Counted from the stretch's first letter, positions 35,219 to 44,762 are shown. The stretch: 64,000 nt of DNA from Nostoc sp. UHCC 0302 (GCF_038096175.1 NZ_CP151099.1:4248501-4312500); one strand, 5' to 3'. Notes: generated from the sequence alone by a model not told the origin. Translations and numbers: made by a program.

Positions 35219-36103
35219 ATGCTTAAAAGCCCACTTCGTTATCCTGGTGGTAAATCAAAAGCAATAACTCAAATAGCTGAATACTTACCCGAGAGTTTTT
35301 CAGAATTTCGAGAACCTTTTGTGGGTGGTGGCTCTGTATTTATTTATTTAAAGCAAAAATTTCCTGATTTGAAGATTTGGATTAACGATTTAAATCGTGA
35401 GCTATTTCTATTCTGGAAGTTTGCTCAATCTGATTTAGTTCGGCTAGTTTCAGAAATTCGCAGCATTAAATATAAATATACTGATGGCAAATTACTATTT
35501 TCAGAATTGACAAGTGTGGATATAAACAGTTTATCTGATTTTGAAAGAGCAGTTCGCTTTTTTGTTCTCAATAGAATTACATTTTCTGGAACAGTAGAAT
35601 CAGGTGGTTTTTCAAATGAAGCTTTTCATAAACGATTTACTGATACATCAATAGACCGTTTAGAAAAGTTAGAATATATTTTGTCGGGAAATATCAAAAT
35701 CACTAATTTAGATTACAGTCATCTACTAAATACAGATGCAAAAGATGTATTTATATTTTTAGACCCACCATATTTTAGTGCAACTAAATCAAAACTATAT
35801 GGCAGAAATGGCGATTTACATACATATTTTGACCATCAGAGATTTCCTGAACTTTTAAAGCACTGTGATCATCTTTGGCTAATTACTTACGACAACTCGC
35901 CGCAAATTAGAGAAAATTTTAAATTGGTCAATATTTCAGAGTGGGAATTGCAGTATGGCATGAATAACTATAAGCAGAATAGTGCTGCAAAAGGAAAAGA
36001 ACTATTTATTGCTAACTATGAAATTAAACGAGATTTAGATAAAAAATTAAACGATCAGTACGTTGCTAGCCCAATCCAGTTGAGCCTTGATGTTTTAACC
36101 TAA
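35219..36103 (+). CDS. Dam-family (D12 class) DNA adenine N6-methyltransferase
   Basis: A 294-residue enzyme of the Dam/D12 class. It begins LKSPLRYPGGKSKAI, typical of the family; motif I, the S-adenosylmethionine loop REPFVGGGSV, lies at 31-40; INDLNRELFLFWKF at 55-68 matches motif II; the catalytic motif IV is DPPYF at 182-186. It should methylate adenine in a short site, GATC in Dam itself. No restriction enzyme gene is adjacent, so this looks like an orphan methylase. HIP1 sites contain GATC, making them possible targets. AT-rich codon use is similar to the preceding peptidase gene. Confidence 0.93.
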   Translation: MLKSPLRYPGGKSKAITQIAEYLPESFSEFREPFVGGGSVFIYLKQKFPDLKIWINDLNRELFLFWKFAQSDLVRLVSEIRSIKYKYTDGKLLFSELTSVDINSLSDFERAVRFFVLNRITFSGTVESGGFSNEAFHKRFTDTSIDRLEKLEYILSGNIKITNLDYSHLLNTDAKDVFIFLDPPYFSATKSKLYGRNGDLHTYFDHQRFPELLKHCDHLWLITYDNSPQIRENFKLVNISEWELQYGMNNYKQNSAAKGKELFIANYEIKRDLDKKLNDQYVASPIQLSLDVLT

Positions 36104-36189
36104 ACTTTGCTGTTACTTTGCATTTTTCGGTAGGATAGCTCGCATACCCTTCAACTGAGCTACATCTAACAACCGACAAACCTAATTCT

Positions 36190-37314
36190 ATGACGAATTC
36201 CCTAATCTCTGCTCCAGAATCTGCCGCTAACTGGTGCATCCTACTGCAACAATTAATTGATGGTGAATCATTGTCCCGAACTCAAGCTGCTGAATTGATG
36301 CAAGGGTGGTTAACTGAGTCTGTTCCTCCAGAATTGTCGGGGGCTATTTTAACAGCATTGAACTTTAAAGGCGTTTCTGCTGAAGAATTAACTGGGATGG
36401 CTGAAGTATTGCAATCTCAATCAAAACTGGGGACTGGGGATAAAGGGCAATGGGGACTGGGGACTGGGAAATCTAACTCTTCCCAATCCCCAATTCTTAA
36501 TCCCCAATCACCTCCTGTAATAGATACCTGTGGCACTGGCGGCGATGGGTCATCAACCTTTAATATTTCCACAGCGGTTGCTTTCGTTGCCGCGGCCTAT
36601 GGCGTCCCCGTCGCTAAACATGGCAATCGTTCGGCATCAAGTCTTACAGGAAGTGCTGATGTCTTGGAGGCTTTAGGCATCAACCTCAGTGCGTCTAGCG
36701 AAAAAGTACAAGCAGCACTACCAGAAGTCGGGATCACCTTCTTGTTTGCCTCTGGTTGGCATCCAGCACTTAAAGCAGTTGCCCCATTGCGACGAACTCT
36801 GAAGATACGGACGGTATTTAATTTACTAGGGCCATTAGTGAATCCTTTGCGTCCAACTGGGCAGGTGGTGGGGCTATTTACCCCAAAGCTTTTAGCTACG
36901 GTTGCTCATGCATTACAAAATTTAGGCAAGCAAAAGGCAATTGTTGTGCATGGGCGAGAAAAACTCGATGAAGCAGGGTTAGGAGATGTAACTGACTTAG
37001 CGGTGTTATCTGAGGGTGAGGTACAGTTAACTAGTGTAAATCCCCAAGAATTGGATATAACACCTGCTCCCATAGGTGCGCTTCGGGGTGGAGATGTCCA
37101 AGAAAATGCGGCGATTCTCAAAGCGGTTTTGCAAGGTAAGGGAACTCAGGCGCAACTAGATGCAGTGGCGTTAAATGCCTCATTAGCGTTGCAAGTAGCG
37201 GGTACGATCGCTTTATTAGACCACGCCCAAGGCATCAGTATTGCTAAGGAAATTCTACAAAGTGGCGCGGCTTGGTCGAAGTTGGAGGAGTTAGTCGAGT
37301 TTCTGCGGGATTAA
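36190..37314 (+). CDS. trpD: Anthranilate phosphoribosyltransferase
   Basis: Transfers phosphoribose from PRPP to anthranilate in tryptophan synthesis. 374 residues: an N-terminal helical domain ([20 protein letters not shown]), then the PRPP-binding [17 protein letters not shown] (112-128), [20 protein letters not shown] with the KHGN-R-S motif, and [12 protein letters not shown]. Residues about 79-108, between the N-terminal domain and the PRPP loop, are unusual ([14 protein letters not shown], then SQSPILNPQ) and come from an interspersed G-rich repeat; TrpD enzymes usually have about 340-350 residues, which agrees with a 30-residue insertion. No other trp gene is nearby. The 3' end overlaps the convergent gene by 71 bp. 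Confidence 0.96.
   Translation: MTNSLISAPESAANWCILLQQLIDGESLSRTQAAELMQGWLTESVPPELSGAILTALNFKGVSAEELTGMAEVLQSQSKLGTGDKGQWGLGTGKSNSSQSPILNPQSPPVIDTCGTGGDGSSTFNISTAVAFVAAAYGVPVAKHGNRSASSLTGSADVLEALGINLSASSEKVQAALPEVGITFLFASGWHPALKAVAPLRRTLKIRTVFNLLGPLVNPLRPTGQVVGLFTPKLLATVAHALQNLGKQKAIVVHGREKLDEAGLGDVTDLAVLSEGEVQLTSVNPQELDITPAPIGALRGGDVQENAAILKAVLQGKGTQAQLDAVALNASLALQVAGTIALLDHAQGISIAKEILQSGAAWSKLEELVEFLRD
36424..36513. repeat. G-rich interspersed repeat inside trpD
   Basis: Left half holds CTGGGGACTGGGGATAAAG and GGGGACTGGGGACTGGG, right half CCCAATCCCCAATTC and CCCCAATCACC. The two halves are inverted with respect to each other and can pair. The unit is in frame, adding about 30 codons. Confidence 0.88.
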
Positions 37315-38293
37315 TTTCGCTGCGTGATTGGGGGCGAAATTCCACGACATTACGTTTAATGGTGACATCATAGTTACCAAAAAAGTCGTGTCCGAGCAGT
37401 CCAGTTTCGAGATCAACGCCAGCGATCGCTACTGGTACTCTATTCACTTTTATCCCACCAGCTTCCATTGACTGAATATAGCCCACAGGAAATTCCACAG
37501 CTTTGGAACTTGCCGTATTTGCCTTAGCTTTCCCCACCGGTATTACTCCCAAAGCGTTCGCTATCTGTTGGGTAATAACTGTGCCACTGGCTCCTGTATC
37601 CACAATCATTTCAAACTGCCTGTATCCATTGAAAGTAACTTCAATAATTGGTGTTCCACCCACTCGCCTTTTGATTGGGGCTGTAAACACTTCTTGCTCT
37701 TGGCTAAGTAGGGCTGATGAGGGCAAAGCAGGCTCAGGTGCTGACAGTTTTCGTCGTAGAGGAGGATACAAGGGCGGAGCGTACTTTGGTGTAGTTGCTG
37801 TTTGCGGAACGACAACTATCTTCTGGGGTTCGATAACTGGTTGTGAGGGGGTAGGAGTGGATTTTAGTTGGGCATATTTAATTTGGCGCTGGTATTCTCT
37901 GATTTTTGTTTGAGCGATCGCAAAGTTCGGGCTTTGCCGCCGCACGTTTTGCATCAGCGCGATCGCCTCCTGGAACTGACTCGCTACCAGATCCCAATCT
38001 TCTCTTGATTGAGCAGATTGACTGATAGTCACAGCACTAGCAGCTTTGTCTAGCGCCAGTTCAAAAAAACTTGGTTCAATTTCCGACGGCTCTAGTGGCA
38101 ATACTTCTGGTCTAGCTGGTGGTATTGTTGGTTTGGCAGTGGGCTGTACCGCCGCCAGACCGCCGATGGGTGTGGGTTGCTCATTGTCAGCATTTGCGGT
38201 GTTTTGTTTGCCTTCATTACAGGCAACAGTCAAAACCGCTAAAGCACTTGACAGAAAAATTAGGACTGCACGGGATAAAAAGGGCTGAAGCAT
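37244..38293 (-). CDS. Retropepsin-like aspartic protease, lipoprotein
   Basis: About 349 residues. The N-terminus is a lipoprotein signal: hydrophobic [17 protein letters not shown] with the lipobox cysteine. A proline-rich linker and a helical region (about 75-140) follow. The C-terminal domain carries the retropepsin signature [13 protein letters not shown] (single catalytic DTG) and a second conserved strand [15 protein letters not shown]. Single-domain proteases of this kind dimerise. The ATG at 38293 is used because the longer ORF starts at TTG and its extra nine residues would lie before the signal peptide. The 3' end lies inside the 3' end of trpD on the opposite strand (71 bp). Function in the envelope is unknown. 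Confidence 0.85.
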   Translation of the reverse strand: MLQPFLSRAVLIFLSSALAVLTVACNEGKQNTANADNEQPTPIGGLAAVQPTAKPTIPPARPEVLPLEPSEIEPSFFELALDKAASAVTISQSAQSREDWDLVASQFQEAIALMQNVRRQSPNFAIAQTKIREYQRQIKYAQLKSTPTPSQPVIEPQKIVVVPQTATTPKYAPPLYPPLRRKLSAPEPALPSSALLSQEQEVFTAPIKRRVGGTPIIEVTFNGYRQFEMIVDTGASGTVITQQIANALGVIPVGKAKANTASSKAVEFPVGYIQSMEAGGIKVNRVPVAIAGVDLETGLLGHDFFGNYDVTIKRNVVEFRPQSRSEINPAETRLTPPTSTKPRHFVEFP

Positions 38294-38454
38294 AGTTAAC
38301 TCTAATCTTAAACTGCCCAAGCTTCTCCAAATCTACTCTTAGTTAATCAAATCGCTTGTTAAAGATTGTGGATGTTTAATTTTTAATTTTTAATTAATTC
38401 TCCTGAAAAGTCTCAATCACTAACTTGTGGGATAATGGGTGACTGCGGTATTAG

Positions 38455-38580
38455 TGACTGGGGACTAGGGAATAAAAAGGGATAGGGAGTAGGGAAAAAA
38501 TAGCTAAATTACCCAATCCCCAATTCCCAATACCCCAATCCCCAATCCCCAATCCTCAGTCCCCAATCCCAATCTATCGC
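38455..38580. repeat. G-rich interspersed repeat upstream of carA
   Basis: GACTGGGGACTAGGGAATA and GGGATAGGGAGTAGGG on the left; CCCAATCCCCAATTCCC and CCCCAATCCCCAATCC on the right. The halves can form a long imperfect hairpin ending two bases before the carA start codon. Related to the unit inside trpD. Confidence 0.85.
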
Positions 38581-38582
38581 TT

Positions 38583-39749
38583 ATGCCCCTATCTGATGCA
38601 ATACCAGCTTTACTTGTCCTGGCAGATGGCACCACTTATCGCGGTTGGTCTTTTGGTGCTACAGGAACCGCGATCGGGGAAGTGGTGTTTAATACTGGCA
38701 TGACCGGATATCAAGAAGTACTGACCGATCCTAGTTACTGCGGTCAGATTGTCATTTTTACCTATCCTGAATTGGGTAATACTGGCGTCAATAGTGAAGA
38801 CGAGGAATCAGTTCGACCACAGGTGCGAGGTGCGATCGCTCGCAATATTTGTTACCAACCGAGTAACTGGCGATCTACACAATCTTTACCTGATTACCTC
38901 AAACAGAACCAAATACCAGGTATTTATGGCATCGATACCCGCGCCCTCACCCGCAAAATTCGGATGTCTGGAGCCATGAACGGTGGGATTTCTACATCCA
39001 TTCTGGATGAGGCAGAGTTGCTAGAGCAAGTACAGGCAGCTCCCAGCATGGCAGGATTAAATTTGGTTCGTGAAGTCACTACGCCAACGGTATACGAATG
39101 GTCAGATCCCACAATCCCCGCGTGGGAATTCAACCTAGAGGCTGCGGACAATCCCAAAGAATCGTTTACAGTTGTCGCTCTTGACTTTGGCGTCAAACGC
39201 AATATATTGCGACGTTTAGCAAGTTATGGTTGTCAAGTAATTGTTGTTCCTGCTGATACAACTCCAGAAGAAATCCTCAAGTACAATCCAGATGGTATAT
39301 TTCTTTCCAATGGCCCCGGCGACCCGGCTGCGGTCACCGAAGGGATAGAAACAGCTAAAGCGTTGCTGCTGAGTGAAAAACCCATCTTTGGTATTTGTAT
39401 GGGACACCAAATTTTGGGTCATGCCTTGGGTGCAGAAACCTTTAAACTCAAATTCGGTCATCGGGGTTTAAATCAGCCTGCTGGGTTGCAAAAACGGATA
39501 GAGATTACCAGTCAAAACCACAGTTTTGCTATTGACCCAGATTCCTTACCGGAAGCAGTCGTAGAAATCAGCCACCTGAATTTAAACGATCGCACTGTTG
39601 CTGGAGTACGTCATAAATCTCTACCTGTGTTCTCCGTACAATACCACCCAGAAGCCAGCCCAGGCCCTCACGATGCTGATTACTTGTTTGAGCAATTTGT
39701 CGAAACAATGCGAGCAGCACGCAAAGCTGCAACAGCAGAAGTAAGGTAA
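38583..39749 (+). CDS. carA: Carbamoyl-phosphate synthase small (glutaminase) subunit
   Basis: The glutamine amidotransferase subunit that passes ammonia to CarB for arginine and pyrimidine synthesis. 388 residues: N-terminal domain with [20 protein letters not shown], a linker, then the class I amidotransferase domain with [16 protein letters not shown], the nucleophile Cys272 in [14 protein letters not shown], and the His/Glu pair in [11 protein letters not shown]. All catalytic residues are present and the length is standard. carB is not in the window. The translation start is immediately preceded by the G-rich repeat, leaving no room for a normal Shine-Dalgarno sequence. Confidence 0.97.
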   Translation: MPLSDAIPALLVLADGTTYRGWSFGATGTAIGEVVFNTGMTGYQEVLTDPSYCGQIVIFTYPELGNTGVNSEDEESVRPQVRGAIARNICYQPSNWRSTQSLPDYLKQNQIPGIYGIDTRALTRKIRMSGAMNGGISTSILDEAELLEQVQAAPSMAGLNLVREVTTPTVYEWSDPTIPAWEFNLEAADNPKESFTVVALDFGVKRNILRRLASYGCQVIVVPADTTPEEILKYNPDGIFLSNGPGDPAAVTEGIETAKALLLSEKPIFGICMGHQILGHALGAETFKLKFGHRGLNQPAGLQKRIEITSQNHSFAIDPDSLPEAVVEISHLNLNDRTVAGVRHKSLPVFSVQYHPEASPGPHDADYLFEQFVETMRAARKAATAEVR

Positions 39750-39855
39750 AAATGGGGTATGGGGCATGGGGACTGGGAACTGGGGACTGGGGACTGGGGA
39801 CTAGGCAAATTTCTTCTCCCCTGCTCCCTTGCCCCTCTGCTCCCTGCCCCCGCTC
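39750..39855. repeat. G-rich interspersed repeat downstream of carA
   Basis: Runs of GGGGACTGGGAACTGGGG and GACTGGGGACTAGG followed by pyrimidine-rich CTCCCTTGCCCCTCTGCTCC. The same G-rich unit flanks carA on both sides. Confidence 0.85.
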
Positions 39856-39937
39856 GCCTTACTCCAGCAGATTGTAGACAACTTGCTCAAAAAACATCTA
39901 TACTTGAGCGTTCACTTTAACTCATGAGGAGGGAATT

Positions 39938-40306
39938 ATTGCTGAGCCACTGAATCTAACCGTGAGCCTGAGAGGTACTCGCGAAGTCCGGGATAACTGT
40001 CAGCTATTCCGCCTCACAGGCTTGTTAGACGCCTTTTCTGAGCCGACATTTCGTAAGGTGCTAGGCAGTAAAATTGAAGAGGGGCCAAAGCACATTATTC
40101 TGGATCTCTCACAAATTGATTTTGTTGATAGTTCCGGCTTGGGTGCTTTGGTGCAGCTAGCCAAGCAAGCTCAAAATGCCGATGGTACCTTCCAAATTGT
40201 CACGAATGCTCGCGTCACTCAAACGGTCAAGCTTGTTCGCTTAGAGAAGTTTCTCTCCCTGCAACTATCAGTTGAAGCGGCTCTAGAAAACGCCAAGTTG
40301 TCTTGA
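39938..40306 (+). CDS. STAS-domain protein, anti-sigma factor antagonist type
   Basis: About 122 residues forming one STAS domain: LTVSLRGTREVRDNCQLFRL, LTGLLDAFSEPTFRKVLG, then HIILDLSQIDFVDSSGLGAL with the phosphorylatable serine motif DSSG, and a C-terminal helix ending FLSLQLSVEAALENA. SpoIIAA/RsbV-like proteins bind anti-sigma or partner kinases by serine phosphorylation. Start choice: the first conventional start is GTG at 39962, but the only strong Shine-Dalgarno sequence, GAGGAGG (39926-39932), lies 30 bases before it and five bases before an in-frame ATT at 39938. The ATT frame adds IAEPLNLT, which looks native. I therefore use ATT, a rare start codon. No kinase gene is adjacent. Confidence 0.85.
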   Translation: MAEPLNLTVSLRGTREVRDNCQLFRLTGLLDAFSEPTFRKVLGSKIEEGPKHIILDLSQIDFVDSSGLGALVQLAKQAQNADGTFQIVTNARVTQTVKLVRLEKFLSLQLSVEAALENAKLS

Positions 40307-40843
40307 TTGCTTGACCTGAGAGTTGAATTCAGCTATCCAAGGTTGTATCTTGATAGCTTAACTTTTAAAACTTCTGGCGAGAAAACCTCTCTCCTTGTGG
40401 GAGAGGCAAACAGCCAGTTGAACTATTATTTCTAAAGAAAGTTATCTAGATAATTACTATAGACACCTAGCCGATAGAGGTGTGATAAATTAACAAAAAG
40501 CTTGCAGATTAATTTGACAGCTATATTTTACTTAATACCTTACACCTGGAGATTACTTTTACCAACCTAGTATGGCAATGTATCCAAGTTGAATAGGCGT
40601 TTAGTTGTCAAGATTTTACCCTATTTTAAGCACACACTACAAGAACTAGCGCAAACATTAGTTAATTATCATCTAAACTCAGGGTAAGCTAAAATGCCAA
40701 CTTTTCCTCAAAAAAATAAAATTATCTAAGTAATTTTGATAGTGTTGTTTATGCTAGGTATACTAGCATGGCATACTTTAAAAAAATCAATCTTTGCAAA
40801 GAATGCCTTGAAATAATGTAGTGAGTCAAGGAATGATTTATTA
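40307..40843. other. Intergenic stretch with two hairpins
   Basis: No gene. It holds the AGCTATC/GATAGCT hairpin (own entry) and a second repeat hairpin CTCTCC-TTGTG-GGAGAG at 40389-40405, a common type of interspersed repeat. The remaining 400 bases are AT-rich; the promoter of mrnC is expected near 40740-40830. Confidence 0.6.
40331..40358 (+). terminator. Putative terminator of the STAS gene
   Basis: A 7-bp stem AGCTATC/GATAGCT with a 14-base loop, 25 bp after the stop codon, followed by TAACTTTTAAAAC. A modest intrinsic terminator candidate. Confidence 0.5.
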
Positions 40844-41326
40844 GTGAAGTCAAAGGACGAAGAGCTATTAGATGGGCAAGATGAAGCTCCGGAAGAGAAT
40901 TTGTCTTGGAGTCAAGCGCTCTTAGCAGCCACAGCACAATTACCACAACAGATTTCCCTGTCACAACTGCAACAAATTTCTCCCGCGGCTTTAGCTTATT
41001 TGGGGGATGCAATTTATGAACTTTATGTTAGGATGTTTTATCTACTACCACTACAGCGACCAGAAAAATACCATCGACTGGTAGTGGAACAGGTAAGAGC
41101 AGAAACCCAAGCGCTACACTTGCGATCGCTGACTCCTCATTTGAGGAACACCGAATTAGAAATTGTCCGCCGGGGTCGAAACGCAGCCACAGGACGCCCG
41201 AAGCGTGTAGATCCAGGAATTTATCAACAAGCAACAAGTTTAGAAACCTTAATTGGCTACCTATATCTCACCGATTACCAACGCCTAACTGAACTGTTGC
41301 AAATACTCAATCTAGAGAAAGAATGA
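40844..41326 (+). CDS. mrnC: Mini-ribonuclease III (Mini-III)
   Basis: A 160-residue RNase III catalytic domain without the double-stranded RNA-binding domain, the Mini-III architecture known from 23S rRNA maturation. Motifs: LAYLGDAIYELYVRMFYLL, the RNase III signature with acidic pair, VEQVRAETQALHL, RRGRNAATGRPKRVDPG, and TSLETLIGYLYL with the second acidic motif. The start is GTG at 40844; residues 1-35 are a charged leader not needed for the fold. The gene is followed 92 bp later by rlmB, the same order as mrnC-rlmB in Firmicutes. Both act on 23S rRNA. Confidence 0.93.
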   Translation: MKSKDEELLDGQDEAPEENLSWSQALLAATAQLPQQISLSQLQQISPAALAYLGDAIYELYVRMFYLLPLQRPEKYHRLVVEQVRAETQALHLRSLTPHLRNTELEIVRRGRNAATGRPKRVDPGIYQQATSLETLIGYLYLTDYQRLTELLQILNLEKE

Positions 41327-41418
41327 GAACTCAACCTGACAATAACCAAATCAGTAAAGTAAGTTCAGTAGATTGAGCTAATCGGGATGCCTATTCACCA
41401 GCTATATCTAAAAATCAC

Positions 41419-42399
41419 ATGGCGAATCACCCAAAAAAAATCAATTCTTCTAGCGAACAGAACCGTGGGCAACCCATAAAAACAAAGGGTAAGCGTATTA
41501 TTGCTGATCCTGTTCGCAATCCCCGAAAAATAGATGCTAAACCCATGCCTGGCGGTTCGCGTCAACATCGTAATTTCTCCCATCCATCTCCATCTCCATC
41601 TCCCCAAGAGACAGAAGATAACGATCTGATCTACGGTCGCCATCCAGTATTGAGTGCGTTGAAAAATCAGCGTAGTCTCAACCGCATCTGGATTACTCCC
41701 CGTTTACGCTACGATCCCAGTTTTCACCATCTGATCCTCCAAGCCAAAGATCATGGCACAGTTATTGACGAAGTTGAACCCAAGCGCTTAGATCAAATCA
41801 CCGATGGGGCAAATCACCAAGGTGTCGCAGCACAAAGTACACCTTACGAATACATCGAATTATCAGAGCTAATTGAACAGGCAAAATCTGTAACTGATCC
41901 CGTAATTATAGTGGCTGACGGGATTACTGATCCCCATAACTTGGGAGCAATTATTCGCACTGCTGAAGCAATAGGCGCTCAAGGGTTGGTGATTCCTCAA
42001 AGAAGAGCATCCGGAATCACTTCTACTGTTGTGAAAGTGGCAGCAGGTGCTTTAGAAAGCTTTTCTGTGGCTAGAGTAGTTAATCTCAGCCGCGCTTTGG
42101 AACAATTGAAAGAAGCAGGCTTTTGGATTTACGGCACTGCTGCAACCGGTAGCGAACCATTGCATACAGTTAGTTTTAGTGGGCCAATCGTTTTAGTAGT
42201 TGGTTCTGAAGGCGAAGGTCTGGGTATGTTGACTCAACGCTCCTGCGATGTCTTAGTATCAATCCCCCTTCAAGGCAAGACTCCCAGCCTGAATGCCTCA
42301 GTAGCCGCGGGTATGGCGCTTTATGAAATTTATCGCCAGCGATCACTAAATACGCATTATTTAGATAAATTACAAAAAATCTCTTTAAAAAAAGCTTAG
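41419..42399 (+). CDS. rlmB: 23S rRNA 2'-O-methyltransferase, RlmB/TrmH (SpoU) family
   Basis: Methylates a ribose 2'-OH (G2251 in E. coli RlmB) using S-adenosylmethionine. 326 residues: a basic low-complexity leader (about 1-70, with [10 protein letters not shown]), a substrate-binding domain beginning [17 protein letters not shown], and the SPOUT domain with the N-containing motif [29 protein letters not shown] and [20 protein letters not shown]. Those last motifs form the knot that binds the cofactor. The leader is longer than in E. coli RlmB (243 residues), but this is usual in cyanobacteria and its SPSPSP part is encoded by a CCATCT repeat. Adjacent to mrnC, so likely a ribosome-maturation operon. 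Confidence 0.93.
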   Translation: MANHPKKINSSSEQNRGQPIKTKGKRIIADPVRNPRKIDAKPMPGGSRQHRNFSHPSPSPSPQETEDNDLIYGRHPVLSALKNQRSLNRIWITPRLRYDPSFHHLILQAKDHGTVIDEVEPKRLDQITDGANHQGVAAQSTPYEYIELSELIEQAKSVTDPVIIVADGITDPHNLGAIIRTAEAIGAQGLVIPQRRASGITSTVVKVAAGALESFSVARVVNLSRALEQLKEAGFWIYGTAATGSEPLHTVSFSGPIVLVVGSEGEGLGMLTQRSCDVLVSIPLQGKTPSLNASVAAGMALYEIYRQRSLNTHYLDKLQKISLKKA

Positions 42400-42483
42400 T
42401 AAAAGAGTATAAAGAAATGTAAAAGATAAATAAGTAGCATACTGTTTGACACCCTGTACGACGTTTATAAAACAGCGAAAACT

Positions 42484-42786
42484 ATGAAAACCATTTGGCA
42501 TAACCTCAAAGAAGGGTTGATTAATATATTCGACAACTTTGGATTGGCTTGGTGGGTAGAGATTGTGACGCAGAATCCCCGTTGCACATACTTCTTCGGG
42601 CCATTTCTCACTTCTTCTGATGCAGCATTCGCAAGTAAAGGCTATGTAGAAGATTTAGAATTTGAAGGAGCGCAAGGAATTGTGGTGAGTGTCAAGCGCT
42701 GCAAACCTTCTAATTTGACGATTTCTGATGACTTGGGGGAAAGGTTTGACCGCAAAGCCCAGCCTGCCTTTGGCGGTCAAATTTAA
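42484..42786 (+). CDS. DUF1816 protein
   Basis: A 100-residue cyanobacterial DUF1816 protein of unknown function: AWWVEIVTQNPRCTYFFGPF and ASKGYVEDLEFEGAQGIVVS are the two conserved blocks of the family. No signal peptide or membrane segment. The domain sometimes occurs in phycobilisome- or photosynthesis-linked genes, but nothing here says what this one does. It is 85 bp after rlmB and may be co-transcribed with it. Confidence 0.9.
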   Translation: MKTIWHNLKEGLINIFDNFGLAWWVEIVTQNPRCTYFFGPFLTSSDAAFASKGYVEDLEFEGAQGIVVSVKRCKPSNLTISDDLGERFDRKAQPAFGGQI

Positions 42787-42807
42787 CTTAGGCAACATTT
42801 AAGAGTA

Positions 42808-42866
42808 GAGACGCGATTATACTCTCACGAGAAGCCGCTCTTCGAGCGTCTACGCGTCTGTACAAG
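42808..42866. repeat. Composite palindromic repeat, reversed orientation
   Basis: GTAGAGACGCGATTATACTC, then CGAGAAGCCGCTCTTCGAG and CGTCTACGCGTCTGTACAAG. Same composite as at 19360-19420 but on the other strand: palindromic arms with a module in the centre. Confidence 0.8.
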
Positions 42867-42925
42867 GGTCAAGGATCAAAATCAATACTTGAACTCTTGA
42901 CTTTAGACTTTGGACTATTTGACTA

Positions 42926-43780
42926 TTAACTACCAATTACTTGCGGATGTTCTTCCAGCCAACGGTCAATATCACTCAGTACCTGCTGGGGAACTTCCCA
43001 AGGGAAAAGATGGGCGGTATTGGGGTAGAATTGCCACTGACAATTTTGGAGGTGTTGAGCAGTTTCTAGGCTGGAATCCGCTGTGATGTGGCGGTCTTGA
43101 TCACCGGCAAGCACAAGACTAGGGCATTTAATTTGCTCTAGGTCTTGAAGTCGGTTGTATCCGGCTTGAATTGCACTGTAGAGGGCGCGAGTAGCCGCAG
43201 GAGAAGTTTTTAGATAGGCTGGAACTGCTTCCTGGGCAATATATTCATACGCTGTTGGCGTATGTTGTTGAATTAGGTAGCGAAAGAGCGATCGCTTGGC
43301 AAAAGTTTCAATATTCCACTGCCAACTAGGTTTTAGATAATTCAATAAGGCAGCAACACCAGTATACAAATTATCCTGCAAAGTGATCGGAGGATGACTT
43401 CCGCGAGGTCTTGCTGCTGTTGCCACCAAAACCAGCCCAGTCACACGCTCTGGTAAGCTTAAAGCTAGTTCCATTGCCAGAATGCCCCCAAGAGACCATC
43501 CCAATACTAGACACTTTTCAATTTCAAAGCGGTCTAGCAGAGCTTCTAAGTCGGTCAAATGGTCAGCCATATTAAAATTACTGTTGAAACGACTTTTGCC
43601 GTAGCCACGTAAATCAGGGGCAAAAGTTTTGCAGCGTTTTGATAAATGATTAGTGAAAACAGAAAGACTACGACCAGAACCAGGATGACCATGTAAAGCT
43701 AATATGGGGAATCCTTGACCTTGGATGTAGACATTAAGACCTTTAGCATCAGTAGTGCTATTCCTATAGCGATCGCCCAT
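42926..43780 (-). CDS. Alpha/beta-hydrolase
   Basis: A 284-residue alpha/beta-hydrolase fold enzyme. The oxyanion-hole region ILALHGHPGSGRSLSVF is at about 33-49, the nucleophile elbow LVLGWSLGGI (Ser near 96) follows, and the catalytic acid and base sit in LVLAGDQDRHITADSS and NTAHLFPWEVP. A lid region lies between 140 and 210. The catalytic triad is complete. Substrate cannot be told; relatives include esterases and pimeloyl-ACP esterase-like BioH. No biosynthetic neighbour gives a hint. It is convergent with the DUF1816 gene, with a composite repeat in between. Confidence 0.9.
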   Translation of the reverse strand: MGDRYRNSTTDAKGLNVYIQGQGFPILALHGHPGSGRSLSVFTNHLSKRCKTFAPDLRGYGKSRFNSNFNMADHLTDLEALLDRFEIEKCLVLGWSLGGILAMELALSLPERVTGLVLVATAARPRGSHPPITLQDNLYTGVAALLNYLKPSWQWNIETFAKRSLFRYLIQQHTPTAYEYIAQEAVPAYLKTSPAATRALYSAIQAGYNRLQDLEQIKCPSLVLAGDQDRHITADSSLETAQHLQNCQWQFYPNTAHLFPWEVPQQVLSDIDRWLEEHPQVIGS

Positions 43781-43826
43781 TACTTGTTCTCCTGTCTACC
43801 GAACAAGAGATTTTGTGAAATAGTAT

Positions 43827-43897
43827 CACGCAGAGGCGCTTTTGCGTAGCGTCTGTCTGCGACACGCTGCGCGAACGCAGAGAAGACACGGAGAAAA
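43827..43897. repeat. ACGCAGAGGCGC-family repeat with inserted element
   Basis: Starts CACGCAGAGGCGC, ends CGCAGAGAAGACACGGAGAA; the middle TTTTGCGTAGCGTCTGTCTG and CGACACGCTGCGCGAACG is another repeat nested in it. Same outer family as at 5099-5234. Confidence 0.75.
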
Positions 43898-43980
43898 TTA
43901 TTCATATTCAAATTTAGCAACGCCATGATTCTTCTAATTGTGTCACATGGTTAGTTGCAAGGCTTTCCAGCAATCTTTTC

Positions 43981-44628
43981 CTACTTTTCTATATAACCTC
44001 CAGCGTAAGTAATCACGCACATCTGTCTGTATGTAGCGTGAACACCAAAAGCAACCCCTGTGATTTTAAAAGCAGGGTTAAAGATGTTTTGACGATGACC
44101 GCGCGACGGTACGCCATCATCAATAATTAACTGCATGATAATATCTTGCGCTGTATGGGAACCGTAGCTGATGTTTTCACCTGCGGTAATTTGCCAATTA
44201 CCATAGCGATTAATGCGAGTAAAGGGGCTACTAGTATCGCTACCATCATGACCTGTAGCACCTGTTCGCCCTTGGTCTTTGACGTGATCTCTTGCGCCTA
44301 AAGACATCCCTTGAGATACAGTTAATGCACCCACAGCACGCGCTGATTTAAGAAATGCGATCGCTTCATCAACTGCTTTCACACCTTCTTGAGTTATTAA
44401 ATAACTATTTTCAGAAATTTTGACTCGCTTACCCTGAAAAAGTTTTCTATAGTTTTCAATAATAGGTAGATATGCTTTAGGATTTGCCCGCACTTGATTC
44501 ATTTCATCAATCACCTGTTGTTCTAACGGTGAAAGGGTATACTCCCGTGCTAATTCACTAGAACTTTTTTGCGGAATTTCTTCGGGAAAAAGTTTTTCAA
44601 ATCGCATCCGATTCTTGAATAACCTCAT
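43981..44628 (-). CDS. CAP/SCP-family protein, no signal peptide
   Basis: A 215-residue CAP (cysteine-rich secretory/PR-1) domain protein. [19 protein letters not shown] begins the domain, [19 protein letters not shown] carries the first histidine, [19 protein letters not shown] the acidic-histidine site, and [18 protein letters not shown] the last one. Bacterial CAP proteins are normally exported. Here the N-terminus ([19 protein letters not shown]) is basic and lacks a hydrophobic core, so export is doubtful, whereas the paralogue just upstream is a lipoprotein. A segment of about 170 bp is nearly identical between the two genes, so one arose by duplication. Possibly a copy that lost its signal sequence. 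Confidence 0.88.
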   Translation of the reverse strand: MRLFKNRMRFEKLFPEEIPQKSSSELAREYTLSPLEQQVIDEMNQVRANPKAYLPIIENYRKLFQGKRVKISENSYLITQEGVKAVDEAIAFLKSARAVGALTVSQGMSLGARDHVKDQGRTGATGHDGSDTSSPFTRINRYGNWQITAGENISYGSHTAQDIIMQLIIDDGVPSRGHRQNIFNPAFKITGVAFGVHATYRQMCVITYAGGYIEK

Positions 44629-44697
44629 AAGTTAGGAGAAAAAATATATATTAAATTCAGATAATGAATAGAAGATTTCGGATGAATAGAAAAATAT

Positions 44698-44728
44698 GTA
44701 GAGACGTTGTAATACAACGTCTCTACTA
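44698..44728. repeat. GTAGAGACGTTG palindrome between CAP genes
   Basis: GTAGAGACGTTGTAATACAA followed by CGTCTCTAC: a 13-bp inverted repeat with a small central loop. Same arms as the palindromic family but with centre ACGTTG...CAACGT. It lies between the two CAP genes. Confidence 0.85.
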
Positions 44729-44762
44729 CAATGGTCTATTTGTTACATTTTTTCAAACTGTA

